Shown: in pieces, positions 35,572 through 46,439 of the stretch
Layout of the letters: every line of letters starts with the position of its first letter
Position numbering within the stretch: the first letter of the stretch is position 1
DNA from: Purpureocillium takamizusanense
Lineage: Eukaryota; Ascomycota; Sordariomycetes; Hypocreales; Ophiocordycipitaceae
Length of the DNA: 64,000 nucleotides
NCBI RefSeq assembly: GCF_022605165.1
Contig: NC_063068.1
Location: 3,348,001 to 3,412,000, forward strand
Direction of reading: 5' to 3'
Notes under the pieces: model-generated
Told to the model about the DNA's origin: nothing
Database searches by the model: none
What the model saw: only the letters and a program-made list of their open reading frames with translations
Position numbers and translations under genes: made by a program

Positions 35572-36634
35572 GCTGGGCAACTGTAACGGTCGTTGCCGTG
35601 TGTGCTCGTGGTTGTCGGATAGGGATTCGGGTTGAAGGGAAGAGAGGCGGAGATTTCGTAGGGCGCTCGCTAAACGTCGTGGATTTTTTGCCCTGTGGGG
35701 GCACGAGTAGGGCAAGCAATGGTGCGCGTTGCTAATTGGCCAGATCACGTGCTTTGTGGTCGAGGAACGATCGGTGCGTGGTGGCGGGGCCGCTCGCTAA
35801 ATTTCGGCTCGGCCAGACATTTTCCCGGACCAGTCTTCGTTTGCGAGCAACGCCCTGCGTCGAGGACTTTGTCCACATCCACACCAGCTTTCCCTCAGAG
35901 AGGCAGCATAGTCGCGTGCACTGGTGGCAAGCGTCCCTGGAGCCTGTCTTCATTTGATGGCACGGTAGGCAGCATAGTCACGGATCCCACCATCATGTCC
36001 GTAATTCGCATTTGGTCGGATGCGAATACACAGACTCGCGGCGAGGCCCTCGACACCCCCCCCCCCCCCCCCCCCAGCTCTCCAAGTGGAAAGCAACATG
36101 TGGTAAACATGCTAGCTTCCAACACCGCGCAATTCTTGCAAGTCAACAGTGTCATTTGCGTCTTTTGCCATTGCTCGGTCAGTCACGAGGGCTGATCTTG
36201 AGCCGGATACCAGCGCCTCGGCGCAGGTACAAGACAAGAGAAAATGCCAGTCAACGTTTTTTGAGTACGGAACCTCCAGTGACTTCACAAAGGGGGGTCT
36301 TCGTAATTTATCTGTTGTTACATGCCCCGTTATGAAATCACATGCTATCCCTCACGATAGTCCTCAATCCGCTCAAAAACGCCTTTTTCCTGATGCCTGA
36401 GTCTCGTGACGAAGGGAAGGCATGGTGACTGTTAATAAAGCCGCCACACTTCAACAAGGCGACACCATGCACACTCGCTCGAGACATGGCAAAATTCAGA
36501 CCCTTTTCCATGAGCAGGGAAGTGCGGCCCGGTTGCCCTACTGCCCTGCAGCAAGGTATAACAGGCACTTGACCCTTGTCGCTTTTCATAGAATGTACTT
36601 GTTGTCCTGTTCAGGTCAGGCCTACTCATGTGGC
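35572..36634. promoter_or_regulatory. RPS18 upstream region
   Basis: The 1.06-kb gap should hold the RPS18 promoter and the 3' UTR of the F-box-like gene. It includes a 20-C run at 36056-36075. No gene is supported. Confidence 0.5.
36056..36075. repeat. Poly-C run (20)
   Basis: Twenty consecutive C lie about 485 bp upstream of the RPS18 start codon. Exact length may be a sequencing estimate. Confidence 0.9.
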
Positions 36635-37680
36635 TCACGACGGCACGGGCGATATGCTTACATCCCGAGGCAGCATGAGGCTGCCAGAGAGGAGGCGCGA
36701 GAGGCCAGAGCGGTCCATCTCGATGCTCATTGGCGCGTTCGTCCTATTGGGAGCGTGCGACACCTGGACATCCTTAAGGCCTCGAAGCTCCAGCAATTCG
36801 TCCAGCCCTAAAAAGTCCGAGGCCCGAATAATGCGAAATGACGTGGGGAAGAAGCCTCTCATGAGCTGCGCACGCGAGCTAAGGAATGAGTAGGTCGACT
36901 TTGAGATGCTCACGTTCAGGGTCTCCAGGCGTGGGCAGTTGGCCAGCTTCTTGAACGCCTTGGCGGATTCATCCCCGCACCAGTGAACGATAATGTGGCG
37001 GACGTTGATGCGAAACATGTTGTTTCGCTCGAGGTGGGTGAGGAGTTCGCAAGAGCATCTGAAGCGGAACGTGTGCTTGCGAAAGAAGATGCGGCAGAAC
37101 TCCTGATTCAGCGACGCGCCCAGCAAGGTCGGCAAGGCCTTCATCTGTTTTGTTTGGAACAGGAGCGAGTGCCGGTCGAACATGGGGCATTCACAGGCCG
37201 GCTTTTGGGCAGGAATGATGGCAGTGGTACGAAAAACGTTACTGATGATGAGATCGAGGATCTTATCCCGGATTTCCACGGGCAGCTTTCTGAAAGGGAA
37301 GACCCCTTCCGGAGGGCGCCTGTCTGCATGAAACGTCAGCTAACTGATTCACTTTTCTTCTGTGCGCGATCAGGGGATTGGGTGCGAGGACGGGACGAAC
37401 CAGCTATTTCGAGAATTTCGGTACACATCTCGATGATTTCAACGCACGTCTTGACCTCGGAGGGCTGCTTCTTGATGATGGCAGCGCATTTGGAGATGGT
37501 GTTGGCGACTGCAGCACGGCGCTGAGGGCTCAGGCGGACCATGCGACCAAGCTCTGCAGCGTCGATGGCACCCGTCTTGTACGAGTCCAAGCTGTTGAGC
37601 AGGATCTGGATGTTCTTGGAAAGGCCAAAGCGGGTGTGAACCGCTTTGGAGCGCAAGGCGTACCACGTGGTCGAGGTCAT
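36635..37680 (-). CDS. F-box-like hypothetical protein
   Basis: Probable two-exon gene on the minus strand, 37680-37401 and 37323-36635, giving 322 residues. The proposed 77-nt intron has a weak donor GTTCGT (also used in WRS1), a GCTGAC branch site and CATGCAG. A nearer GTGAAT donor would make a 29-nt intron, too short to accept. Exon 1 is helical with no known domain. Exon 2 opens with FPFRKLPVEIRDKILDLII, which resembles the start of an F-box, the Skp1-binding helix of SCF ubiquitin ligases. The rest could be irregular Leu-rich repeats (for example LANCPRLETLNVSI and LGLDELLELRGLKDV). Function is unknown, and the exon join is the least certain in the window. Confidence 0.55.
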
Positions 37681-39221
37681 CGTGCCGAGTAGGATCTTGA
37701 AGTCGCTTGGTGGTGTTGAGGGCTCAGCCGCCAGGAAAACTTCGCCACGGATGCTTTCAAGGGCTCGCTGGCCGAATATAACTCGTTGACCAAGTCGCAG
37801 GGACGGAGAATCTTGGGTCCAGCCGTGCCGTGATGCAGCACACGATGCAGGGCTGGCGTATGTCAGGTTCTCAGCGTGGGTAGTTGTCAGGCGCGTGTTG
37901 CCGTGTTGCGACTTGGCAGGTTGGCGAAAGACGAGTCGGAGGATTCATGGCTCCCTTCATTACGCAGGCGAGCGCTTCAGGCATGCCTGCAGTGGTGCGG
38001 CCTGCGTCCTGGGGCTGTCGGGTTGCGGGCAGGTGCCAGCGGCCAGCGAACCTGCCCCGACAGCTGGCGGCTGGCAGCTACTGGCCGAGTACCTGGCGGG
38101 GGCGGGGGGCTCGCCAGAATACTGGGTTGATTCGTACTGCCAGCGGTGGAAAAGACAATGGGCAAGGTACTAATAGTACAATAGACGGGATGAATGAGCA
38201 GACGGACCCTGCCATGGTGCACTGCCAATACCGCTCACTCTGGGCCTGGACATGACATCGTGCGGCTCAAGTTCGCCAAGGTCCCCCGCCACGCGTGAAT
38301 AAAAAGTTCATTCACTCAGTCCATCGCAACGAGCTTCTCATTCGCCCGTCACGGGCATTGTTGGGGTCAATGGGCGGGGAGGGTTTCTCCCGTTGCACAT
38401 GTGTCACTCATACATACCCAACCAGGTTCACGAGAAGGCCCATGCAGGCAGCTGCCAAGTAAGAATCATTTGCAATTCTAGATGCCGAAGTGTATCGACA
38501 AAACGCCCGCTCCCAATGCTGGCGCCCTACCGGCCCGTGTAGAAACACGATATGTAGTATGTAGTAGTGCGGTCTGCCATGCCATGCCATGTTCGTGTGA
38601 ACTCATCTAGTATAAGAAGCCAGCGTCCTGTGCTATACATGTATCCAGGCTGGCCAAAGCCTAGTCAAATCGTTTGCTGTCGTGCGTATCATATCATACA
38701 GTGTATGCGGTGCACCAATATTATGTTCGCTGCCCCCGACGGTGCGGTCGGCGGCAATTGCGCTCCAGGCATTGCAACGGCAGTCTTCTCCGTCTGCTGT
38801 CGGCGATGCGGTGCGGTGTCTGTCAAGCGTGGGACGAATCGAGACCCGAGGTCGATTGCCTCTTCCAGGTGCCGGGGCCAATCGGAGGCGAAGATGCACA
38901 TCCTGCATGCAACCCGTTGTGTGGTGGTCGGGAAGCGGCGGCGGCGGCATGATTTACCGGCAGCGGATCTGGATGGCCGGTGGCTTCACCACTCGTCGCA
39001 AGATCCGCGGAGGGCTTGCATAGGTCCAGGTCCATCTGGGCGCGCTGTCGACGCCATCAGTGGCCACCGGGAACCTCACCACCTCAGGGCTGCGAGCCTC
39101 AATGGGTGGCGTACTGGTGGGGTGGTGGTGGTGGTTCCATTGTGGTGGTTGGCGGAGGCCGTGGTGGGTGGTGGGTGCCGTGCCGTAGTGGTGGTAACGT
39201 GTGTGCTGAGCCTTCGCGGTC
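37681..39221. other. Intergenic interval, F-box-like / Ser-Thr-rich gene
   Basis: About 1.5 kb of GC-rich DNA with short GGT/GGTG-rich low complexity near 39115-39195. Several overlapping open frames on both strands look like composition artefacts. No gene is supported. Confidence 0.5.
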
Positions 39222-39722
39222 TCACTGTCGGGCCGAGTCACTGGTGCTCGGCGTGTCCGCGATTGAGAGGGCCGACGTGTGGCTGCTGAGATTGAAGTCG
39301 CCCCTGTCGAGATCGACACTGCCGGGCCGCGTGCAGCACGGGCTGACGCCGCAAAAGCTCAACCGCTCAATCTGGTTCGGGTCGCTGGCGCCAAAGGTCA
39401 TTGTGAAATGGCTGAGCATCTCCTGGTGTTTGAGGTTTTGCAGCGTCAGCGGTCGCTGGCTGGGGTGCACCGGCTTGTTGCGGCGGCCGCGCGACTTCTT
39501 GGGTTCCTTTTCCTTGCTCTTGTTGCGGTCGGAATTGCGGTCCCGGGAGCCCATGGAGAAGACTTTGGAGAGAGTCGAAGTGGTCGTGGTCGTCTTGTGC
39601 AGCGAGGACGTGTCGCTCGTCGCTGTCGTCGTGACCGTGGTCGCGCTGCTGTCCGTCTGGGACACGGAATCCGACGAGTCGGACTTGTGCAGGGCACGCC
39701 GGACGCGGTCTCGGATCGCCAT
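39222..39722 (-). CDS. Small basic Ser/Thr-rich hypothetical protein
   Basis: A single exon of 166 residues starts at the ATG at 39722 (MAIRDRVRRALHKSDSSDS). Open sequence extends upstream but looks like 5' UTR. Residues 1-12 are amphipathic and basic. Then come a Ser/Thr run of about 45 residues and a Lys/Arg-rich patch, KEKEPKKSRGRRNK, that could be a nuclear signal. A more protein-like segment follows, LTLQNLKHQEMLSHFTMTFG. The tail is Ser/Thr-rich. No domain is recognised. The ordered C-terminal half and clean codon use suggest a real gene. Confidence 0.55.
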   Translation of the reverse strand: MAIRDRVRRALHKSDSSDSVSQTDSSATTVTTTATSDTSSLHKTTTTTSTLSKVFSMGSRDRNSDRNKSKEKEPKKSRGRRNKPVHPSQRPLTLQNLKHQEMLSHFTMTFGASDPNQIERLSFCGVSPCCTRPGSVDLDRGDFNLSSHTSALSIADTPSTSDSARQ

Positions 39723-40805
39723 TGTGTGTGCGTTTTTGTCGTCGTATGTGCTGCGGGACGATAACAGCCTTTGGGCGGTTCTGGTAAGACGGCAGGTAGC
39801 GGCGGTTGCTCCTGTCCACGACCGAGCCTCGTTATTTTTTGTATGAGTCGTGACTGTCGTTACTGTAGTTGGCGACAAGTGTGTGTATCGTGGGTTCGTC
39901 GTCAGGGGTCAGGCAAACGGCGAGACGAACGGGGTCGGGAGGCGGGCGGCGAGTGATATAAGGCCGGAAACATGAAACTCTCGATTCGAGTATGGCCGTC
40001 TTCAGTGGGAGGGGCAGATCTGTCCGGTTTTAACAACGAGCAGCAGGAACGGGTGGCCGGGGTCCCCATGGAGCGCATGGAGCGCATTGCCTGCCCCTTC
40101 GACAGGCAGGGCCCGTTACGGAACCCTCGTCTGCTATTTCGCGCTCGCAGCGCCGCACGTATTACCTAGTGGCGACCCTTCCTCGGTGCCATTTTCGCGC
40201 AGGCTGGCTCGCTGGTTGCGCGCGGGTGGAGGCGTTGTGGAGGGAGTGTGGAGGGAATCCCAGCATCCTGCGAGTTGCAGTTCTCGCTGGCATGGAGCCT
40301 CCGGGGCAGCCTGGGGGGGGGGGCCGCCGTTTGCAGTGGAGCCCCGTACACGCCGTTCAGTGAGGTCAGGGCCCCGGCCGGCCAGCGCAGGCAGAATTGG
40401 CAGTGGAGGCCCAGAGGCGAGGCTCAGTGGAGGGGAGGGGAGGGGGTGCCGCCCCAGTGGAGGTGGTCGGCTGGTCTGGTCCATGCTGCAGTGAGGTGAG
40501 GTGAGGTGCAGTGGGGAGACCCGACCTCAAGGACGGGGCCTGGGGGTGCACGTTCGGGGCTCCAGACTCGCAGAGAGGGGCGTGGCGCCCCCACCCCACA
40601 CCCCCAGGCGCCTCAAACCGCCGAACCGGCGCCTCGCCCTCGCTGTCCAGAGGTGCTGCTCGTGGGCCGCGCTGGTTGAGGCGACACCCCGAGCCTCGCC
40701 CGCCAGTCGCCGGCCAAGAGTCCACCCAGCGCTGCAAAGCCGGGCTCCATGGCAGGCTGGGCTACCACCTCGCCATCAGTCGGAACACTTCAGGCAACTT
40801 CCATT

Positions 40806-40841
<36 letters not shown>

Positions 40842-43571
40842 TTGCTTGGGTACAATACTGTATCGGGTCTTCATCCTGCCATCAACGGATATCCTGCCAC
40901 TCACTGCCAAGTTAAGCTCCTGAGCCTCTTTCGTCCGGGCTTCTCTGCACCAACCAACCAACCCGACCCCAGCCGGGGATCCCGCACCCTGGCTTGGCTT
41001 TTCTGACGCTCCCACCACCACCATCACCACCACCACCAACTCGCCCCCCCCATGCCGCATTGCGATGAAGTCAGCCGCGCTAGATGGAACGTTTGCTCGA
41101 AGCAATCTGTGTGCAGGCCCAGCAAGGATGCCCCGGTGCTTTCTTGGCTGATGGGCAGCAGCGCGATGACCAGCACACTTCCGATTTGGCGCTGCTCCGC
41201 CTGCCCTCCCGCTAGAGGCGCGGCCTACCGACGGGCGCGAAGCAGCACGAGCGGCGAAGCGAAGAAACGAGAACGAAACGTTCGCGCGGGACTGCGACGC
41301 TCGGGTTTCCCGAGTCGAGTCGCATTCTCGAATGTCGCTGCAGCCTGCTGCGTGTCTCGCCCGCCCGTCGTGCGGGAAAATGGGCTTTCGACGTCTCCAG
41401 AAAAATCCTTCACGCGTGGCCGAGGCCAGCCAATCCCCCGGTGCACAATGCCACCACCCCCCCGTCCGCCGGCGACGGCTGAGACCAGCAGCCACCTGGG
41501 CTTGGCTGCTGCCAGCGGAAACAGGCACCCGTTTTCTGGAACGGCCTTCTGGACGCCGGCGGTTGCGGTGGAATGGCCGGGTGCCATCGGTGGCCCGCAG
41601 GCCCCGCCACCGCCTGCAGACAGACAGACACGACGGGGCCTCGGCGCCGCTGATCTTGTCTCTTGTTTGGTCGTGCCAGGGGCGCGGGCAGCGCTGGGCT
41701 AGCTGCCGACGGTGCAACACCGCCCATCACCACCACCTTCCATCGCCAAGGTGGCCATCCATGGAACCCAGCAAGGGCAAGCCAGCTGGCATTCCGCAGC
41801 GTGCGCGCCCCCTCATCCGGCGCGGCCCGCGTATCTGTGTAATCGAGCGCAACGCAATGGCACTCAGCGCTGAACGCCCTGCACCTTGCGCGCAGGGAAC
41901 GCCTCGAGGCCTGCCCCATGCCTCACGTGTCGTGCATCCTTCAGGCTGACACGTCTCACGCAGCAGATGCGGAGGCCGTGGCACAGCAGGAGCCGCTCGA
42001 AATGGATAGATGAAGGGCGGGGGTGTGTGTGCACGCGAGTCGCTTGTCGTGCGGCACAGCGTCGGCGACTTGTCCCTAGGTCCCCTGCAGCCCAGATCAG
42101 TCGCTCGCTGGCGATGATGGATGGCCCAGCCTTGCTCAGATCCAGATCCTGGCGCCGGATCAAGTGCCAAAGTACGAAGTACGTACATACGTACTATACG
42201 TGTGTGTGCCAGGACTTTTTTTCGTGCGTGGGTGGTGCAAAGCAAAACGGTGCTAACTTGGTACGTACTTCAGTGCGGGTCGCCGTGATGGCGGAATTCG
42301 AGGCACTTTTTCGGCGGCCCCAGCAGTGGGCAAGGGGCCCCCACGACCTTTCCAGGTTCCCTACGTCACTGGCCTCCCCACCCCAAATTCACCCGAAAAC
42401 GACAACAGTCGCCTGCCCGCCTAAAACAAGGCGAGACGGTAACTAATGGCTTCCGTGGAAGCTTTCTCCACCATTCCTTTGACCATGACGAGCGCCGCCT
42501 CGGAAGGTTATCGTGTGCCGGGCCATCCAGACGCGATGCCAACGTGCGATGCGCCGGGGCCGTCATGGGCCGGCAACATTTCCTAGTCGCGCTCCGGGGA
42601 GAGTCTGTTCTGCGTTGTCCCGATTTGGCTCGCCCACGGGCCGCTCGGTGAGCCTGCGTCAGCTGCTGTTGGTGATGCAATGCAAGCCCACGGACGCTGA
42701 ATGGATGCCTACAAACAGAGCAGGTGCCGTCATGTACTTCGTACAGGCCAAGTGCGGGTAGCACTCCTCCTCCGCGGGACCCTCTGCCACTGGCAATGCC
42801 GTGCGTGACGTGACGATGGCCCAGGATGAGGGCCCTCCCCAACGCCAAGGCTCCACGGGCCTATCGTGACCACAGGGTTGGGCGCGGAGAGGAGGGAGGC
42901 TTCTGATGACGCTGTCCAGAGTGGTATTGGGTACTTTGTAGGTGAGAGTGGAGCGCCCATGACGAGGCATGTCACCGCGGCTGTCGCAGCATTGACGCTC
43001 GGCGCAGTCATTCGTACGGGTCATGGCATGGAAGACGGTTTGGCGACTGTTTTCTCGTCGTGACGGAACGAGCTGGCGACGAATAGGCGGTGACGTGTGG
43101 AGTGACGACGGCGTCATGACCGGCCCGTTTAGGCGTTGCGCCGCTCTTCTTCGGCTGATGCGGGAGAGCTGCCATACAACAAAGGGTGTTGTTTGTGTAT
43201 CGGCGAATGAGTGTATCTCTGCGCATGGCTCCGATTGTCAGCGTAGATCCGGGTCGCTTCCGGCTTGGTGAAGCCAGCCGATACTTCGAGACGATCGAGC
43301 GGGCGGCGTGCTAAGTTTACGCCTATCCGACCAACGTCGGAGCGCAACGGCAGCAAACATGACTACCAAGTCGCGCGGCCCTATACTCCAATCCTCCCAA
43401 AAGTCGTTTCGGCGTGGAACAGCCCAGAAGTAATACCGAATGTGTTGCCAATGGACGTTGCCATCAAATGTAGTCAACAGCTCCGTCCAGGGTAGAGGAC
43501 TTGTTTTTTTTTGAAGCAGCAAGTATGACGGATCGTGTCACATGTGTCGGCACGTGCCCACCAACCGCACG
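39723..43571. other. GC-rich gene-free border next to the repeat block
   Basis: These 3.8 kb hold many overlapping open frames on both strands, as expected for GC-rich non-coding DNA, but no protein motif. Features seen are an 11-G run at 40313-40323, a (CAG)12 run at 40806-40841, and TACGAAGTA at 42173-42181 with TACTTCGTA at 42735-42743. The composition changes abruptly at the right edge, where the AT-rich repeat block starts. Confidence 0.5.
40806..40841. repeat. (AGC)12 trinucleotide run
   Basis: A perfect 36-nt AGC/CAG run in intergenic DNA. It gives poly-Ala or poly-Ser/Gln in overlapping open frames that I do not accept as genes. Confidence 0.93.
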
Positions 43572-44159
43572 TAACCTATATAGGGTTTTCAACCCGCTAT
43601 AGCGCATATAGCGTAGTCTCTTATTTTTTCCTCCTTAGCTTTAAAGTCCTCGTTAATCTATAGTCTTTATAGACGTCTTAATCCTACGCTAATTAATCGT
43701 GCTATAATATTACTTTAAAGCTTATAACTAAAAGAGATCACGACGACATTATTAAGTATAATTAGCTATATATTACCTATTAATACGACGATAGGCGATA
43801 ACCGAGACTACTATATATAGGTACTAGTATATCTATTATACTTAGAATAATAATACGCCCTTAAGTAGTACCTATACTATACTATAATAAGATAAGGTTA
43901 CCTATATTATCCGATATAGCCTATCCGTTTAAGGAGAAATAGCCTATAGCTAGCCCTAGCGAGGGACGCTAAAACTTAATAGATAGTAGCCTAGCTATTA
44001 ACGAGCGATAGGTAAAGGTCCTCTATATAGGCTTAGACCCCCCCTATATTTATTTATCTATACCTACCTAACGTAATATATTAAAAGCTAGAGAGGTCCA
44101 TATAAGATATATCCCTAGCCCCTTAAAAAGCCGCTACCTTACCGACCTAGAGATTATTA

Positions 44160-46130
44160 CGCTTTAACCGGATACTTATGCCTAGAGGACCGATATTAGG
44201 CGTCTTTAATATAATATTAAAGAGTTATATAAGAGGAATTACGCTAGTAATATAAGGGTAATATTCTATAATAGTAGGGAAGAGTATTTAATAACTATAG
44301 CTTAGATCGCCTACCTAGCCTTAGAGACCCTTAACCTCTTAAGGGATATTATAAAGACCTAAGCTATCTAGAGAGAGGTCCTCTACTATACGGTATAAGA
44401 CCTTTATAAAGGTATTAAAGATATTAACGATAATATTAAAATACTTATTAAGTCTTACTAAAAGCTATATACTAAACTTTAAGAAGGAGAATACCTTAGT
44501 AAAAGCATTAATATTATTTACCTCTAGGAAGATAAGGTATAATTAGAGGTATAGCTAAAGTAGTATTAAAAAGACTATACTACCTTAATATATAAGAAAA
44601 ACGATACCTTAGATTAATTAATTAAGGCATTAAAGGTAATAAAGGCTATTATTAGCCTATTATAAGAGACTATACCTAATATTATTACTTTAAAGTCTAG
44701 TATACTTATATATAGCCGTATACTTAAGTTCTTAAATCTTAACTACCTTTACGATAATAAGGAACCTACCTATAAGGTATAGTATAGCTCTATACTTAAT
44801 AAGCTTAAGGCTAATACTAATTATTATCTCTCCGATAAAAGTAAAATAGTATACCTTATAAGCTATACTAAAGGTAATACGTATTAATACCTTAACTCCT
44901 AGCGCGATATAAGTAGCGCCTAGACTCTTAATAGTATAATAAAGGCGCTAAAATACCTTAACGCTATCTATATAGATCTAAATAAAGAAGTAAAAGCTAG
45001 GGAGAAGTTTTAAAAGCTATAGATAACGAAATAAATAACTATATAGGAGTTTCGCACCGCCTTCTATAAATACGTATAAGTTAGGCGCTTACCTCTTACC
45101 TTCCTTAAGGAAGAGTTCTATTATAAGCTATCTATTAGATACTAATAGTAGCTAATTCGTAATAATATAGACCCTAATATAAGCCTAAAATAATTTATCT
45201 AAGCTATACTCGCTATAGACTAGGTTTTCCGCCGTTAAGATACCTAAAGTTAAGGCAATAATACCTTAAGTAATAATAGTAATAAGGATAGCGATAAATA
45301 CTTAACTATTAATACCTTAGGTAAGGCTAATAATTATAGCGATAAGAGTAAAAAGACTATTAACTCCTTAAATAATAAGGATAATAGCTTTAAGGTCGAG
45401 AACCGTAATAGCTATCGGCTAGCCTTAATATTACTGACTTAACGTACCTATTATAACTATTAGACTAAAGGATATATCGCTAAAGACTACCCTAAAAAGG
45501 CATAAATAGCCGCTATAAATAAGGTTATAGATAATAATAACGACGACGCTATAGTAGATAACTTTAATAGCGACTTTAAGTCGGAAAACTAAGTAGCCTA
45601 AGGGAAGTCTCCCCCTTAGGTAAGGTATATAAAGCGCTAAGATCCTCGATAGCCTTAATTAACTTAAGTAAGCTATTAAGAGGTCTATAATTTAAGGTAG
45701 ACTATACTTTAGAGATTAATAGTATTAATATAGCGATAAAGGCCCTTATTAATACTAAAATAAGTAAATATATCTTTATAAACCGTAAGTTAAGTAACGT
45801 ATTAAAGAGGTACTTAAAGGTACTAATAGAAGACTTAAAAAAAGAAGTACCTATTATAAGCTTTAATAGATAACTTAAACGTATAGCTATATACTTATAG
45901 ACGCTAAACTTTATCCTCGATAAATACTATAAACGATAATACCTAATAATTAAGCTCGACCTTAGCGACTATAACGTTATACTAGGCTTAAAATAGATAG
46001 AAAAATATAATATATTATTAAACCCTATAAAGCGCGAAATATACTAAAAGTAACTTAATAAAGGGAAACTATTAAAGGGCGTTAAGGTATACCGCTTAAG
46101 GGACTTATAAAAAAGATTACTAATATAGCC
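44160..46130 (+). pseudogene. Gag-protease relic of a Ty3/gypsy-like element
   Basis: A plus-strand frame keeps a gag pattern at about 44,160-45,420, including DKSKIVYLISYTKG and the KFQKLQ...F(R)TAFYKYVQ region. It is followed by a zinc knuckle at 45449-45490 in which all three Cys and the His read as Tyr. An aspartic-protease-like stretch runs to about 46,060, with VILGLK recognisable and a stop codon at the following Trp position. Stops are TAG and TAA throughout. No RT follows before a second gag begins near 46,440, so the element is truncated or interrupted. I could not find its LTRs by eye. Confidence 0.75.
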
Positions 46131-46439
46131 TTAAGTTAAGGGCTATAAGATCCCAGGCAGCTAGGACTAATAGCTATATAATTACTAGCTATAGGGAAAT
46201 ATCCCTATACGGCTCGCCTGCGTTTCGCTATTTAAGCTCCTTAAGCTTTAGTCTTAATCTAGGGCGATAGGCGTAGCCTAATAGCTAATATAGCTATTAT
46301 CTCTCTTGCCTAACTAAACTAACTATACTATTGCCTTTATAATTCCTAAAGCTTCTTTTATAGTTACCTAAGAGCGACGATAGCGCTAGCGAGGAGCCGC
46401 TACGGTATAAGTACATTATATAATATTACGCTAGTAGAG

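Noticed and set aside
37352..37380. A 29-nt intron in the F-box-like gene (GTGAAT...CATGCAG)
   Set aside because: It keeps frame but is shorter than any fungal intron expected to splice. The 77-nt alternative with the same acceptor was preferred.
40776..41720. 314-residue minus-strand open frame
   Set aside because: Arg/Ser/Gly-rich with a poly-Ala run from the AGC repeat; overlapping frames of similar length exist on the other strand. It looks like GC-rich non-coding DNA.
43238..43522. 94-residue minus-strand frame at the edge of the AT-rich block
   Set aside because: Trp-rich and slightly protein-like, but with no start, family or continuation. It may be debris at the repeat border.
1..43571. 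tRNA or 5S rRNA genes, CRISPR arrays, secondary-metabolite cluster
   Set aside because: No T-loop/B-box sequence sat in a plausible cloverleaf, no spaced direct repeats were seen, and no polyketide, peptide or terpene synthase or P450 cluster is present.
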